64,000 nt of DNA, taken from the NCBI RefSeq assembly GCF_002812805.1, contig NZ_NMUM01000022.1, forward strand, positions 186,001 through 250,000, read 5' to 3'. Shown here in pieces: positions 44,619 through 53,167 of this stretch. The notes beneath the pieces were generated by a model. It worked only from the letters and a program-made list of their open reading frames with translations, was not told the origin of the DNA and did no database searches. The position numbers and the translations under genes are program-made. This stretch comes from Microbacterium lacus. GTDB taxonomy: Bacteria; Actinomycetota; Actinomycetes; Actinomycetales; Microbacteriaceae. Each line of letters starts with the position of its first letter. The stretch's first letter is position 1.

Positions 44619-46261
44619 GCGAGCGCACCGACGTCCCGCTCCTGAGCATCCGCGACCTCACGGTTGCGTTCGGCGCCAACGAGGTGCTGCACGGCGTGAG
44701 CCTGGACATCTTCCCCGGCGAGACCGTGGCGATCGTGGGGGAGTCCGGTTCGGGCAAGTCCACGACGGCCTCCGCCGTCGTCAACCTCCTTCCGGGCAAT
44801 GGCCTCGTGACGGGCGGAAGCATCAAGCTCGACGGGCGCGAGCTGACCGACCTCAACGCCACGCAGATGGAGCGCATCCGCGGGCGGGAGATCGGTTATG
44901 TCCCGCAGGACCCGATGTCGAACCTGAACCCCGTATGGAGCATCGGCTTCCAGGTCAAGGAGGCGATCCGCGCGAACGGGATCGCGTCGGGCCGGAAGGA
45001 TGTCGACGCCCGCGCTATCGAGGTCCTCCAGCAGGCGGGACTTCCGGATGCGGCGAAGCGCCTTCATCAGTTCCCGCACCAGTTCTCGGGGGGCATGCGC
45101 CAGCGCGCCCTGATCGGCATCGGTCTCGCGGCCGACCCGAAGCTGCTGATCGCCGACGAGCCGACCTCGGCTCTCGACGTGACCGTGCAGCGCGTCATCC
45201 TCGATCACATGGCCACGCTGACCCGCGACAAGGGCACCTCGGTGCTCCTGATCACACACGACCTGGGCCTCGCCGCCGAACGCGCCGAGAAGATCATCGT
45301 GATGAACCGCGGTGAGATCGTCGAGATGGGCCCGAGCCGCGAGATCCTCGAGAACCCGCTGCACCCGTACACCCAGCGTCTCGTCGCCGCGGCGCCGAGC
45401 CTGGCGTCCAAGCGCATCCAGACACGGCCGCGCGAACAGGCCGACGCGAGTGCCGAGACGACCGCTCCCGCGATCGAGGTCCGCGACCTCGTCAAGGAGT
45501 ACAAGATCCGCCTCGGTGGCTTCCGCAGCGAGGCCTTCCGCGCCGTCGACGGGGTCTCGTTCCAGATCCCGCGGGGCAAGACCCTGGCCCTCGTGGGTGA
45601 GTCCGGTTCGGGCAAGTCGACCGTCGCAAAGATGGTGCTGAAGCTCGAGGATCCGACATCCGGCGACGTGTTCGTCGACGGTCAGGATGTCGCGAAGCTG
45701 AGTGGACGCGAGGCCTTCCGGCTGCGCCGGCAGATGCAGCCGGTCTTCCAGGATCCGTACGGCTCACTCGATCCGCTCCGCAACATCGGCAACACGATCT
45801 CGGAGCCGCTCAACATCCACAAGGTCGGCGACCGCGCGTCGCGTCGAGCTCGTGTGGCCGAGCTGCTGGACCAGGTCTCTCTGCCGCAGGAGCTGGAGTC
45901 GCGTTATCCGAACGAGCTCTCGGGTGGGCAGAGGCAGCGCGTCGCGATAGCGCGCGCGCTCGCGCTGAAGCCCGATGTCGTCGTGCTCGATGAGGCCGTG
46001 TCGGCGCTCGACGTGCTGGTGCAGGACCAGATCCTGCAGCTGCTCGCCGAGCTGCAGAGCGAGCTCGGGCTGACGTACCTGTTCATCACGCACGACCTCG
46101 CCGTTGTCCGCGTCGCCGCCGACATGGTGGCGGTCATGGAGCGCGGCAAGATCGTCGAGCAGGGGACGGTCGACGAGATCTTCGCGAACCCCGCCGAGGA
46201 GTACACGCAGAGGCTGCTGGCCGCGATCCCGGGGGCGTCTATCCCGCTGGGCGGCGTGTGA
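44615..46261 (+). CDS. Fused OppD-OppF ABC transporter ATPase (operon 1)
   Basis: 548 residues with two complete ATPase modules. Module 1: Walker [10 protein letters not shown], signature FSGGMRQR, Walker [13 protein letters not shown]. Module 2: Walker [10 protein letters not shown], signature LSGGQRQR, Walker [13 protein letters not shown]. OppD and OppF are separate proteins in many bacteria; here they are one chain (about residues 1-270 and 290-548), so one polypeptide powers the permease pair. The C-terminal part lacks the 4Fe-4S-type Cys cluster of some DppD proteins. Its stop overlaps the next gene as GTGA. Confidence 0.94.
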   Translation: MSERTDVPLLSIRDLTVAFGANEVLHGVSLDIFPGETVAIVGESGSGKSTTASAVVNLLPGNGLVTGGSIKLDGRELTDLNATQMERIRGREIGYVPQDPMSNLNPVWSIGFQVKEAIRANGIASGRKDVDARAIEVLQQAGLPDAAKRLHQFPHQFSGGMRQRALIGIGLAADPKLLIADEPTSALDVTVQRVILDHMATLTRDKGTSVLLITHDLGLAAERAEKIIVMNRGEIVEMGPSREILENPLHPYTQRLVAAAPSLASKRIQTRPREQADASAETTAPAIEVRDLVKEYKIRLGGFRSEAFRAVDGVSFQIPRGKTLALVGESGSGKSTVAKMVLKLEDPTSGDVFVDGQDVAKLSGREAFRLRRQMQPVFQDPYGSLDPLRNIGNTISEPLNIHKVGDRASRRARVAELLDQVSLPQELESRYPNELSGGQRQRVAIARALALKPDVVVLDEAVSALDVLVQDQILQLLAELQSELGLTYLFITHDLAVVRVAADMVAVMERGKIVEQGTVDEIFANPAEEYTQRLLAAIPGASIPLGGV

Positions 46262-46896
46262 CGGGCATGCCCTCGCCGTCCGCACCGAACGATCCCGTCG
46301 GCGGGCGTCGGGATGTACGGGTATTCCGTGCTCCCTCCGCCACGATCGGGGCGATCGCCGGTGCTGTCGTCGCGCTCGCGTTGCTGGTCGACGCGGCCGT
46401 GCGAGCCGGGCTGGGTGAGATGCTGTTGTTGGCGCCCTGGGTGCTGCTGGTGCTCTGGTTCGTCTACGTGCTCGTCTATGCGCCGTACATCCGGACGGAT
46501 TCCGAAGGCGTTCGCGTGCACAATCTGTTGCGCATCGTCGAATTCCCCTGGAGTGCCGTGCACGACATCGAGTTGCGCTGGCAGGTGCGCTTTCGTCTGA
46601 GTACGGGACAGGATGTCGCGAGCTTCGGTGGTCCGGTCGCCGGGCGCCCTGCGCGGCCGGGTCTGCGTCTCGGCGGGGGCGAGCGGCGAGAGCCTCCCGC
46701 TGAGCGCGATATGGAGCTCCTGCGCGAACAGTGGATCTCGGCGACCGAGGGTGACCCCGTGCCGGAGCTGACGGCGCCGGGGACCGCGCCCGCAGCATCC
46801 GTCGTCCGTCGCAGCTGGGACGTTCCGGCCCTGATCGCGCTCGTCGCCATCGCCATCTGGGCTGTGAGCGCACTGATAACCGTGAACTCCTTCTGA
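46258..46896 (+). CDS. PH-domain membrane protein
   Basis: 212 residues. Two N-terminal TM helices (about 28-75), then a bacterial PH-like domain: 'VYAPYIRTDSEGVRVHNLLRIVEFPWSAVHDIELRWQVRFRLSTGQD', then a disordered Pro-rich part and a final TM helix (PALIALVAIAIWAVSALITV). The family occurs widely in actinobacteria, usually of unknown function. It is joined to the transporter ATPase by a GTGA overlap, but the domain itself does not suggest a transport role. Confidence 0.8.
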   Translation: MTGMPSPSAPNDPVGGRRDVRVFRAPSATIGAIAGAVVALALLVDAAVRAGLGEMLLLAPWVLLVLWFVYVLVYAPYIRTDSEGVRVHNLLRIVEFPWSAVHDIELRWQVRFRLSTGQDVASFGGPVAGRPARPGLRLGGGERREPPAERDMELLREQWISATEGDPVPELTAPGTAPAASVVRRSWDVPALIALVAIAIWAVSALITVNSF

Positions 46897-46908
46897 TGAC
46901 GGAAATGG

Positions 46909-46932
46909 GCAAGCCGCAAGCTGCGGTTGGCG
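46909..46932. terminator. Weak hairpin after the PH-domain gene
   Basis: GCAAGCCGCA and TGCGGTTGGC form an imperfect stem with a tight AGC loop, followed by GCATTTCTT. It probably ends operon 1 but is not a textbook terminator. Confidence 0.45.
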
Positions 46933-47102
46933 CATTTCTTGCAGAGGGCGGGATTGTTACGTTCGTGAAAAGACGCGCTGATGTAGGCGACTGTTCCCCG
47001 GTGCCGGGTTAGGGTCAATGAATCGCCGGTCCCCACGGCGGTCTGAGAACCAGCATTCGTGACACCGAGTTCCATCCCGGAACCGTTTCCGAGAGATCCA
47101 CG

Positions 47103-47162
47103 ATGACGTACGCAACTTCCCCCGCTGCATTCCGCGATACCCCTGCCAGGCCCGCCCGGTGA
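47103..47162 (+). CDS. Putative 19-residue leader peptide before the second opp operon
   Basis: ATG at 47103 opens a frame MTYATSPAAFRDTP..., ending in a TGA at 47160-47162 that overlaps the GTG start of the next gene (GTGA). A TAGGGT -10 candidate (47010-47015) would give a leader of about 137 nt containing it. The peptide has no recognisable motif and the Shine-Dalgarno is weak. It may couple translation of the permease gene. It could also be chance. Confidence 0.35.
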   Translation: MTYATSPAAFRDTPARPAR

Positions 47163-48142
47163 CGCTCTATGTGGTCCGCAGGTTCATCCATTACGCGATC
47201 CTCAGCCTGATCGCGACGTGCCTCGCCTACATCTTGGCGAGCGTCCTGCTGAAGCCCCAGGACCGGTTCTACGGGATGAATCCGCGCCCGCCGCAGTCGT
47301 CGATCGATGCGAGCCTGAACGCGATGGGTGTGAACCCCGACGTGCCGGTGCTGGTGCGGCTCTGGAACTGGCTCGTCAACCTGTTCACGCAGTTCTCGCT
47401 CGGCGAGACGGTCGGCGGGGCCCAGGTCACGGCCGAGATCGCGGCACGGTCGGGCGCCAGCCTGCGGTTGCTGCTGATCGGGTCGATCCTGGGTGCGATC
47501 GTCGGTGTGCTGCTGGGTGTCTGGGGAGCGGTGCGGCAATACCGCGCAAGCGACCAGATCGTCACGTACTCGTCGTACATCGTCTTCGCCACGCCGACCT
47601 TCGTCATCGGCGTTCTGCTGATGATTGCCGCGACGTCGTTCAACAACGCGGTGGGCACCCAGGTCATCCGCTTCACGGGTGAATACACGGCCGGGATATC
47701 CGGCGGGTGGTGGGATATCGCGCTCGACCGCGCCATCCACCTGCTGCTGCCGACGATCGCGCTCGTGCTGATCAGTGCCTCGTCGTACTCCCGCTATCAG
47801 CGCAGCGTCATGCTCGACGTGCTCGGCGCCGACTACATCCGCACCGCGCGGGCCAAGGGCCTGCCTCGCTCGAAGGCGCTCGTGCGCCATGGCGTGCGCA
47901 TCGCGCTGATCCCGATGTCGACGTTCTTCGCCTACAGCTTCGGCACGCTGATCGCCGGCTCGGCGATGCTCGAGATCGTCTTCTCGTGGCGGGGGATGGG
48001 GCAGTTCCAGCTGAATGCCGTGACGCAGAACGACATCAATGCGGTGGCGGGGTCGACCCTGTTCGTCGCTGTGCTGGTGCTGCTGTCGTCGACGCTGTCC
48101 GAAGTGCTCTACGCGGCGCTCGACCCGAGGGTGAGGGCCTGA
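47159..48142 (+). CDS. ABC transporter permease, OppB/DppB type (operon 2)
   Basis: 327 residues from a GTG at 47159. 'MTLYVVRRFIHYAILSLIATCLAYILASVLLKPQDRF' is the first TM, with an unusually long periplasmic loop (NPRPPQSSIDASLNAMGVNPDVPVLVRLWNWLVNLFTQFSLGE). The EAA loop is 'LDVLGADYIRTARAKGLPRSKALVRHGVRIALIPM'. It ends 'LYAALDPRVRA'. It is the first gene of operon 2; unlike operon 1 the binding-protein gene comes last. Confidence 0.92.
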   Translation: MTLYVVRRFIHYAILSLIATCLAYILASVLLKPQDRFYGMNPRPPQSSIDASLNAMGVNPDVPVLVRLWNWLVNLFTQFSLGETVGGAQVTAEIAARSGASLRLLLIGSILGAIVGVLLGVWGAVRQYRASDQIVTYSSYIVFATPTFVIGVLLMIAATSFNNAVGTQVIRFTGEYTAGISGGWWDIALDRAIHLLLPTIALVLISASSYSRYQRSVMLDVLGADYIRTARAKGLPRSKALVRHGVRIALIPMSTFFAYSFGTLIAGSAMLEIVFSWRGMGQFQLNAVTQNDINAVAGSTLFVAVLVLLSSTLSEVLYAALDPRVRA

Positions 48143-48143
48143 C

Positions 48144-49067
48144 ATGACCATGCAGCAAGAGGCGCTCGAGGCGCCGCTGGACCCCCAGGATGACGTCACG
48201 AAGACGCGCAAGCCGCTCTCGCGCAACCGCCTGGTGTGGGCGCGCCTGCGGGGCATGCCGCGATTCTGGGTAGGAGCATCCGTCTTCATCCTGATCGTGC
48301 TGTGGGCGTTCTTCGGACCGCTCGCGTACCCGTGGGGTGTCACCGACCGCGACGCGCTCAACATGGGCATGGGTCCGACACTCCGGCATTGGTTCGGCAC
48401 CAACGCGATCGGACAGGACATCTACGCGCAGACGCTCTCGGGCCTGCAGAAGTCGCTCATCATCGGGCTGCTCGCGGGAATCGGCGCGACGCTGATCGCC
48501 GCGATCGTGGGCTCACTCGCCGGTTACCTCGGAGGACGCGCCGACAGCGTGATCGGATGGTTCATCCACCTGCTGCTCGTCATCCCGTCGTTCTTCATCT
48601 TGGTGCTGCTGAGCCCCCTGACCCGCGGGCTGTCGTGGCTGGCGCTCACCTTCTTCCTCGCCATCTTCAGCTGGATGATCATGGCCCAGGTCGTCCGCAA
48701 CCAGACCCGGTCGCTCCGCAATCGCGACTTCGTGCGCGCCGCGCGCTACATGGGCATGCCGACGCGGAAGATCCTCGGCCGGCACATCCTGCCGAACATC
48801 GCCTCGCTGCTGATCATCGACGCGACGCTCGGCATTGTCGCCTCGATCATGGCCGAGACGTCGCTCAGCTACTTCGGGTTCGGTGTGCAGAAGCCGGATG
48901 TCTCGCTCGGCACGCTTCTCGCCGACGGCACCGCCGCGGCGCTCACCCGGCCCTGGCTCTTCGTCTTCCCCGCGGCGGTGCTCATCATCCTTCTCTTCGC
49001 CATCAGCCTGATCGGCGACGCCCTGCGCGACGCCATCGACCCGACCTCGGGGGTGAACCGTGGCTGA
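48144..49067 (+). CDS. ABC transporter permease, OppC/DppC type (operon 2)
   Basis: 307 residues, six TM segments. 'LVWARLRGMPRFWVGASVFILIVLWAFFGPLAYPWG' followed by 'WFGTNAIGQDIYAQTLSGLQKSLIIGLLAGIGATLIAAIVGSLAGYLGG' is the DppC-type entry; the EAA loop is 'SLRNRDFVRAARYMGMPTRKILGRHILPNIASLLIIDAT'. It starts 1 bp after the oppB-type stop and overlaps the ATPase gene by 8 bp. Confidence 0.93.
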   Translation: MTMQQEALEAPLDPQDDVTKTRKPLSRNRLVWARLRGMPRFWVGASVFILIVLWAFFGPLAYPWGVTDRDALNMGMGPTLRHWFGTNAIGQDIYAQTLSGLQKSLIIGLLAGIGATLIAAIVGSLAGYLGGRADSVIGWFIHLLLVIPSFFILVLLSPLTRGLSWLALTFFLAIFSWMIMAQVVRNQTRSLRNRDFVRAARYMGMPTRKILGRHILPNIASLLIIDATLGIVASIMAETSLSYFGFGVQKPDVSLGTLLADGTAAALTRPWLFVFPAAVLIILLFAISLIGDALRDAIDPTSGVNRG

Positions 49068-51204
49068 GTTCCAGGTCGGTCGCAAGGCCGCCGCTCGCAC
49101 ACCCGTCGTGGGGGCGCCGCTCCTCTCCGTCCGCGACCTCAGCGTGACGTTCCCGCAGCGCGGCGGCGACCCCGTGCGCGCCGTGCGCGGCATTTCGTAC
49201 GACGTCCACGCGGGCGAGTTCCTCGGCATCGTCGGCGAGTCCGGCTCGGGCAAGTCCGTTTCGTCGCTGGCCGTCATGGGTCTGCTGCCCTCGTCCGCCG
49301 AGATCACGGGCGCCATCGAGTTCGAGGGGCGCTCGCTTCTGGGCATGGGCGACAACGAACTGTCGCGCATCCGTGGCGCCGAACTCGCCATGGTGTTCCA
49401 GGACCCGCTCTCGGCGCTGACCCCGGTGTACTCGGTCGGCGACCAGATCTCCGAGGGCCTGCGTCTGCACGACTCCTCCCTCTCGGTTCAGGCCGCGCAC
49501 GCGCGCGCGGTCGAGCTGCTGAAGATCGTCGGCATTCCCGACGCCGAGCGTCGCGCCCGCGCCTTCCCGCACGAGTTCTCGGGCGGAATGCGTCAACGAG
49601 CCATGATCGCGATGGCGATCGCGAACGACCCGAAGGTGATCATCGCCGACGAGCCGACGACGGCGCTCGATGTGACGATCCAGGCCCAGATTCTCGAGGT
49701 GCTCGAGACCGCGCGCGAGATCACGGGCTCCGCGGTCGTGCTCATCACGCACGACCTCGGCGTCGTCGCCGGTCATGCCGATCGTGTCGGCGTGATGTAC
49801 GCCGGCAAGCTCGTCGAGCTCGGCACGACCGACGAGGTCTTCCACGAACCCCACATGCCCTACACGATCGGCCTGCTGCGCTCGGTGCCGAACATGCTGA
49901 CGGCCGGCACGCAGCGCCTGGTGCCGCTCGAGGGGCGACCGCCATCGCTCAGCGCCCTGCCGCGCGGGTGCCCGTTCGCCCCGCGCTGCCCCGTCGCGAT
50001 CGACGCCTGCCGCGATATCGAGCCCGAGCTGCTCGAGCACGATCCGGGTTCGGTACCGCCGCACGTTTCAGCGTGCATCCGTGCCGGCGAGATCGCGCGC
50101 GGTGAACTTTCGCGCGCAGAGGTGTTCCCGCGTCCCGAGCCGCTGCCACAGGAGGAGCGCGCCCAGACAACGGATGCTCCCGTCGTTCGAGTAACCGATC
50201 TGGTGCGCCACTTCCCGCTCATGAAGGGGTCGATCTTCCCGCGCCGGATCGGCACCGTGCGCGCCGTCGACGGGGTTTCGTTCACGCTCCAGGCGGGCCG
50301 TACCCTCGGGCTCGTCGGTGAATCCGGATGCGGCAAGACCACCACGATCCTCGAGATCATGGAGATGGTCGCGCCCCAGGGCGGAAAGATCGAGATCTCG
50401 GGCAAGGACGTGGACCAGCTCGGCAAGGGTGCGCGCCACGCGTTGCGGGAAGACATCCAGATCGTCTTCCAGGACCCGATGGGCGCCATCGACCCGCGCC
50501 TGCCGATCGGCGAGGTCATCACCGAGCCGCTGTGGGTCGCGGGCAAGCCCAAGGCCGAGCGCGACAAGCGCGTCGTCGAGCTGCTCGAACTGGTCGGCCT
50601 CGACCCCGCGATGGCCGATCGCTACCCGCACGAGTTCTCGGGTGGTCAGCGCCAGCGCATCGGCATCGCCCGCGCGCTCTCGACGAACCCCTCGATCATC
50701 GTGCTCGACGAGCCCGTCTCGGCGTTGGATGTCTCGATCCAGGCCGGCATCATCAACCTGCTCGAAGACTTGAAGGACCGTCTCGGCCTGTCGTTCCTCT
50801 TCGTCGCCCACGACCTCGCCGTCGTGCGACAGATCGCCGACGACGTGGCCGTGATGTACCTCGGTCGCATCGTCGAACAGGGGCCGATCGCCGAGGTCTT
50901 CAATGAGCCCAGGCATCCGTACACCAAGGCCCTCATCTCGGCCGCACCGATTCCCGACCCGCGCATCGAACGCGCCCGCACACGCATCCTGCTGCAGGGG
51001 GACCTCCCGAGCCCGACGCAGGAGATCTCGGGGTGCCGCTTCCGCACCCGCTGCCCGCTGTACGCGTTGCTGGACGACGCGTCGCAGCAGGTCTGCCGCG
51101 GAAGCGACCCCGAACTTACCCGGCACGGCCGCGCGAGCGTCGCCTGCCATCACGCGGATCGCTCCGCGCTGATGGATCAGGTAGCTCTCGACCGCGCCGG
51201 GTAA
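49060..51204 (+). CDS. Fused OppD-OppF ABC transporter ATPase (operon 2)
   Basis: 714 residues, GTG start. Module 1: Walker [10 protein letters not shown] (about residue 62), signature FSGGMRQR, Walker B VIIADEPTTALD, then the oligopeptide C-terminal motif 'RGCPFAPRCPVAIDACRDIEPELLEHDPGSVPPHVSAC' with four Cys that could bind an Fe-S cluster or metal. Module 2: Walker A GESGCGKTT, signature FSGGQRQR, Walker B IIVLDEPVSALD, ending in a second 'CRFRTRCPLYALLDDASQQVC' Cys motif. These zinc/Fe-S C-terminal motifs, absent in operon 1, mark the true DppD/OppF pair. Confidence 0.94.
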   Translation: MAEFQVGRKAAARTPVVGAPLLSVRDLSVTFPQRGGDPVRAVRGISYDVHAGEFLGIVGESGSGKSVSSLAVMGLLPSSAEITGAIEFEGRSLLGMGDNELSRIRGAELAMVFQDPLSALTPVYSVGDQISEGLRLHDSSLSVQAAHARAVELLKIVGIPDAERRARAFPHEFSGGMRQRAMIAMAIANDPKVIIADEPTTALDVTIQAQILEVLETAREITGSAVVLITHDLGVVAGHADRVGVMYAGKLVELGTTDEVFHEPHMPYTIGLLRSVPNMLTAGTQRLVPLEGRPPSLSALPRGCPFAPRCPVAIDACRDIEPELLEHDPGSVPPHVSACIRAGEIARGELSRAEVFPRPEPLPQEERAQTTDAPVVRVTDLVRHFPLMKGSIFPRRIGTVRAVDGVSFTLQAGRTLGLVGESGCGKTTTILEIMEMVAPQGGKIEISGKDVDQLGKGARHALREDIQIVFQDPMGAIDPRLPIGEVITEPLWVAGKPKAERDKRVVELLELVGLDPAMADRYPHEFSGGQRQRIGIARALSTNPSIIVLDEPVSALDVSIQAGIINLLEDLKDRLGLSFLFVAHDLAVVRQIADDVAVMYLGRIVEQGPIAEVFNEPRHPYTKALISAAPIPDPRIERARTRILLQGDLPSPTQEISGCRFRTRCPLYALLDDASQQVCRGSDPELTRHGRASVACHHADRSALMDQVALDRAG

Positions 51205-51268
51205 CGCCCGAGGTGACGGCACCACGCCACCCCGGTCTTCCCCAGAAAACACGAGAGGAAACGATCAC

Positions 51269-52948
51269 ATGAGAACTCGAAGTGCGAAGGCGCTCGGCGC
51301 CATCGCGATGCTCGGCGCAAGCGCGTTGATCATCGCGGGCTGTTCAGCAGGCAACACCGGGGGTCCGAGCGACGCCCCGACGGATGCGGCTGAACTGCCC
51401 TCCACCGACTGGGTGCGCGCGGACGCCGCGGACGTCCAGGACGGCGGCGACCTGACCCTCGCGGTCTCGGCCCTGCCCGTCAACTTCAACATCTACCAGA
51501 TCGACGGCAACGAGTCCGACACCAACGACATCGTCGAGACGACGCTCGGCGGCCCGTTCAAGATCGACGAGACCGGCGTACCGATCGTCGACGAGAACTA
51601 CGCGTCGTCGGCCGAGATCACGAGCGAAGACCCGCAGGTCGTCGAGATCACGCTCAACCCCGACGCGGTCTGGGAAGACGGAACCCCCATCACGGTCGCC
51701 GACTACGCGGCCACGTGGCTCGCCAACAACGGCTCCAACGAAGAGTTCATCAACGTCTCGACCGCAGGGTGGGACCAGATCGAGTCCATCGAGCAGGGCG
51801 ACGACGAGTACCACGTCGTCGTGACCTTCTCGTCGATCTACGCCGACTGGCAGGGCCTGTTCACGAGCGTGCTCAAAGAGAGCATCGCGAGCGACCCCGC
51901 CGCGTTCAACGAGGGCTTCCTCACGCAGGGCATGCCCTCGAGCGGTCCCTTCATGTTCACCGACATCGACGTGACCGGCCAGGTCATCACGCTCGAGCGC
52001 AACCCGCTGTGGTGGGGCGAGACCCCCAAGCTCGACCGCATCCTGTTCCAGGCCGTCAGCCAGGACCAGCAGGGTTCGTCGTTCGCGAACGGTGAGATCG
52101 ACGCGCTCTACATCTCGGCGAGTGCGGACCTCTACGAGACCGCGCAGACCGTCGACGGCGCGGACATCCAGGCCACGAACGGCCTGACGTGGACCCACGT
52201 CACGATGAACGCCAAGGAAGGTCCCCTCGCGGACGTCAACGTGCGCAAGGCGGTCGCCTCGATCGTCAACCGCGAGCAGATCGCGGCCGCGGCCAACACG
52301 CCTGTCGGCGTGCCCGCCGTCACGCAGGGCGACTACATCTTCATGCCCGGTCAGGATGGCTACACGGATGACGCGCTGCCCTACGACCTCGATGCCGGTG
52401 CCGCGTTCCTCGAAGAGGCCGGATACAGCAAGGACGGCGACTCGTGGGTCAAGGACGGTGAGCCGCTCGAGCTGAGCGTCACCGTTCCTGCCGACACCGC
52501 GACGAACATCCAGCGCGCCGAGCAGGTCCAGGCCGACCTCGGTGAGTTCGGCATCCCCGTCGAGCTCGTTTCGGTTCCCGTTGCCGGCTACTTCAGCGAC
52601 TACGTGATCCCGGGCGACTTCGAGATGGTCAGCTTCTCGTGGGTCGGCACCGCGTTCCCGATCTCCTCGTCGGAGCCGCTGTTCTTCCCGCTGGACTCCG
52701 AGCAGAACTTCACCGGCACGACCGATGAGGCGCTCGGCGACCTGTGGGACCAGGCCAACACCGAGCTCGACCCCGAGGCGCGCATCGAGATCGCGAACGA
52801 GATCAACGCGGCCATCTGGGAGTACGTCCCGATGTTCCCGATCGCGCCGCTCCCGAACGTGTACGCCGTCACGGATGGTCTCGTGAACTGGGGCGCCACG
52901 CAGTTCGAGACGATCGACTGGACGCTCGTGGGCTGGGCCGCCGAGTAA
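51269..52948 (+). CDS. Peptide-type ABC transporter substrate-binding lipoprotein (operon 2)
   Basis: 559 residues. 'MRTRSAKALGAIAMLGASALIIAGC' is a lipoprotein signal with IAGC lipobox. The body is SBP family 5 but with a divergent N-terminal half ('DWVRADAADVQDGGDLTLAVSALPVNFNIYQIDGNESDTNDIVETTLGGPFKID'). GAGAGGAAACGATCAC precedes the ATG at 51269. It is the last gene of operon 2, 64 bp after the ATPase, followed by a strong terminator. Substrate unknown; not interchangeable at sequence level with the operon 1 protein. Confidence 0.94.
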   Translation: MRTRSAKALGAIAMLGASALIIAGCSAGNTGGPSDAPTDAAELPSTDWVRADAADVQDGGDLTLAVSALPVNFNIYQIDGNESDTNDIVETTLGGPFKIDETGVPIVDENYASSAEITSEDPQVVEITLNPDAVWEDGTPITVADYAATWLANNGSNEEFINVSTAGWDQIESIEQGDDEYHVVVTFSSIYADWQGLFTSVLKESIASDPAAFNEGFLTQGMPSSGPFMFTDIDVTGQVITLERNPLWWGETPKLDRILFQAVSQDQQGSSFANGEIDALYISASADLYETAQTVDGADIQATNGLTWTHVTMNAKEGPLADVNVRKAVASIVNREQIAAAANTPVGVPAVTQGDYIFMPGQDGYTDDALPYDLDAGAAFLEEAGYSKDGDSWVKDGEPLELSVTVPADTATNIQRAEQVQADLGEFGIPVELVSVPVAGYFSDYVIPGDFEMVSFSWVGTAFPISSSEPLFFPLDSEQNFTGTTDEALGDLWDQANTELDPEARIEIANEINAAIWEYVPMFPIAPLPNVYAVTDGLVNWGATQFETIDWTLVGWAAE

Positions 52949-52966
52949 GCAGCGGTTGTTGTCCGG

Positions 52967-52998
52967 GCGGGGCGGGATCCTTCGGGGTCCCGCCCCGC
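52967..52998. terminator. Strong intrinsic-type terminator after opp operon 2
   Basis: A 14-bp stem (52967-52980 with 52985-52998, one T:G pair) closed by a TTCG tetraloop, 18 bp after the stop codon. It is followed by TGTCGTT. Confidence 0.9.
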
Positions 52999-53071
52999 TG
53001 TCGTTCCTGGCGCATCCGGGCGCCCACACCGCGCGGAAGAGGGCACTCGCCGGGCTCACAGCGGCCTGCGA

Positions 53072-53077
53072 TAGGCT
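53072..53077 (+). promoter_or_regulatory. -10 box of typA
   Basis: TAGGCT is the hexamer used repeatedly in this window. Here it lies 90 bp ahead of the start, giving a conventional leader with AAGGA (53156-53160) before the ATG. Confidence 0.55.
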
Positions 53078-53167
53078 GACGGGGACTGGACCCTTCGACA
53101 CCGGCTGTTGAGCCTCTCGAAACACCGGGCCATCTCTCACACTTCCCATCACTGCAAGGACCTTTTC

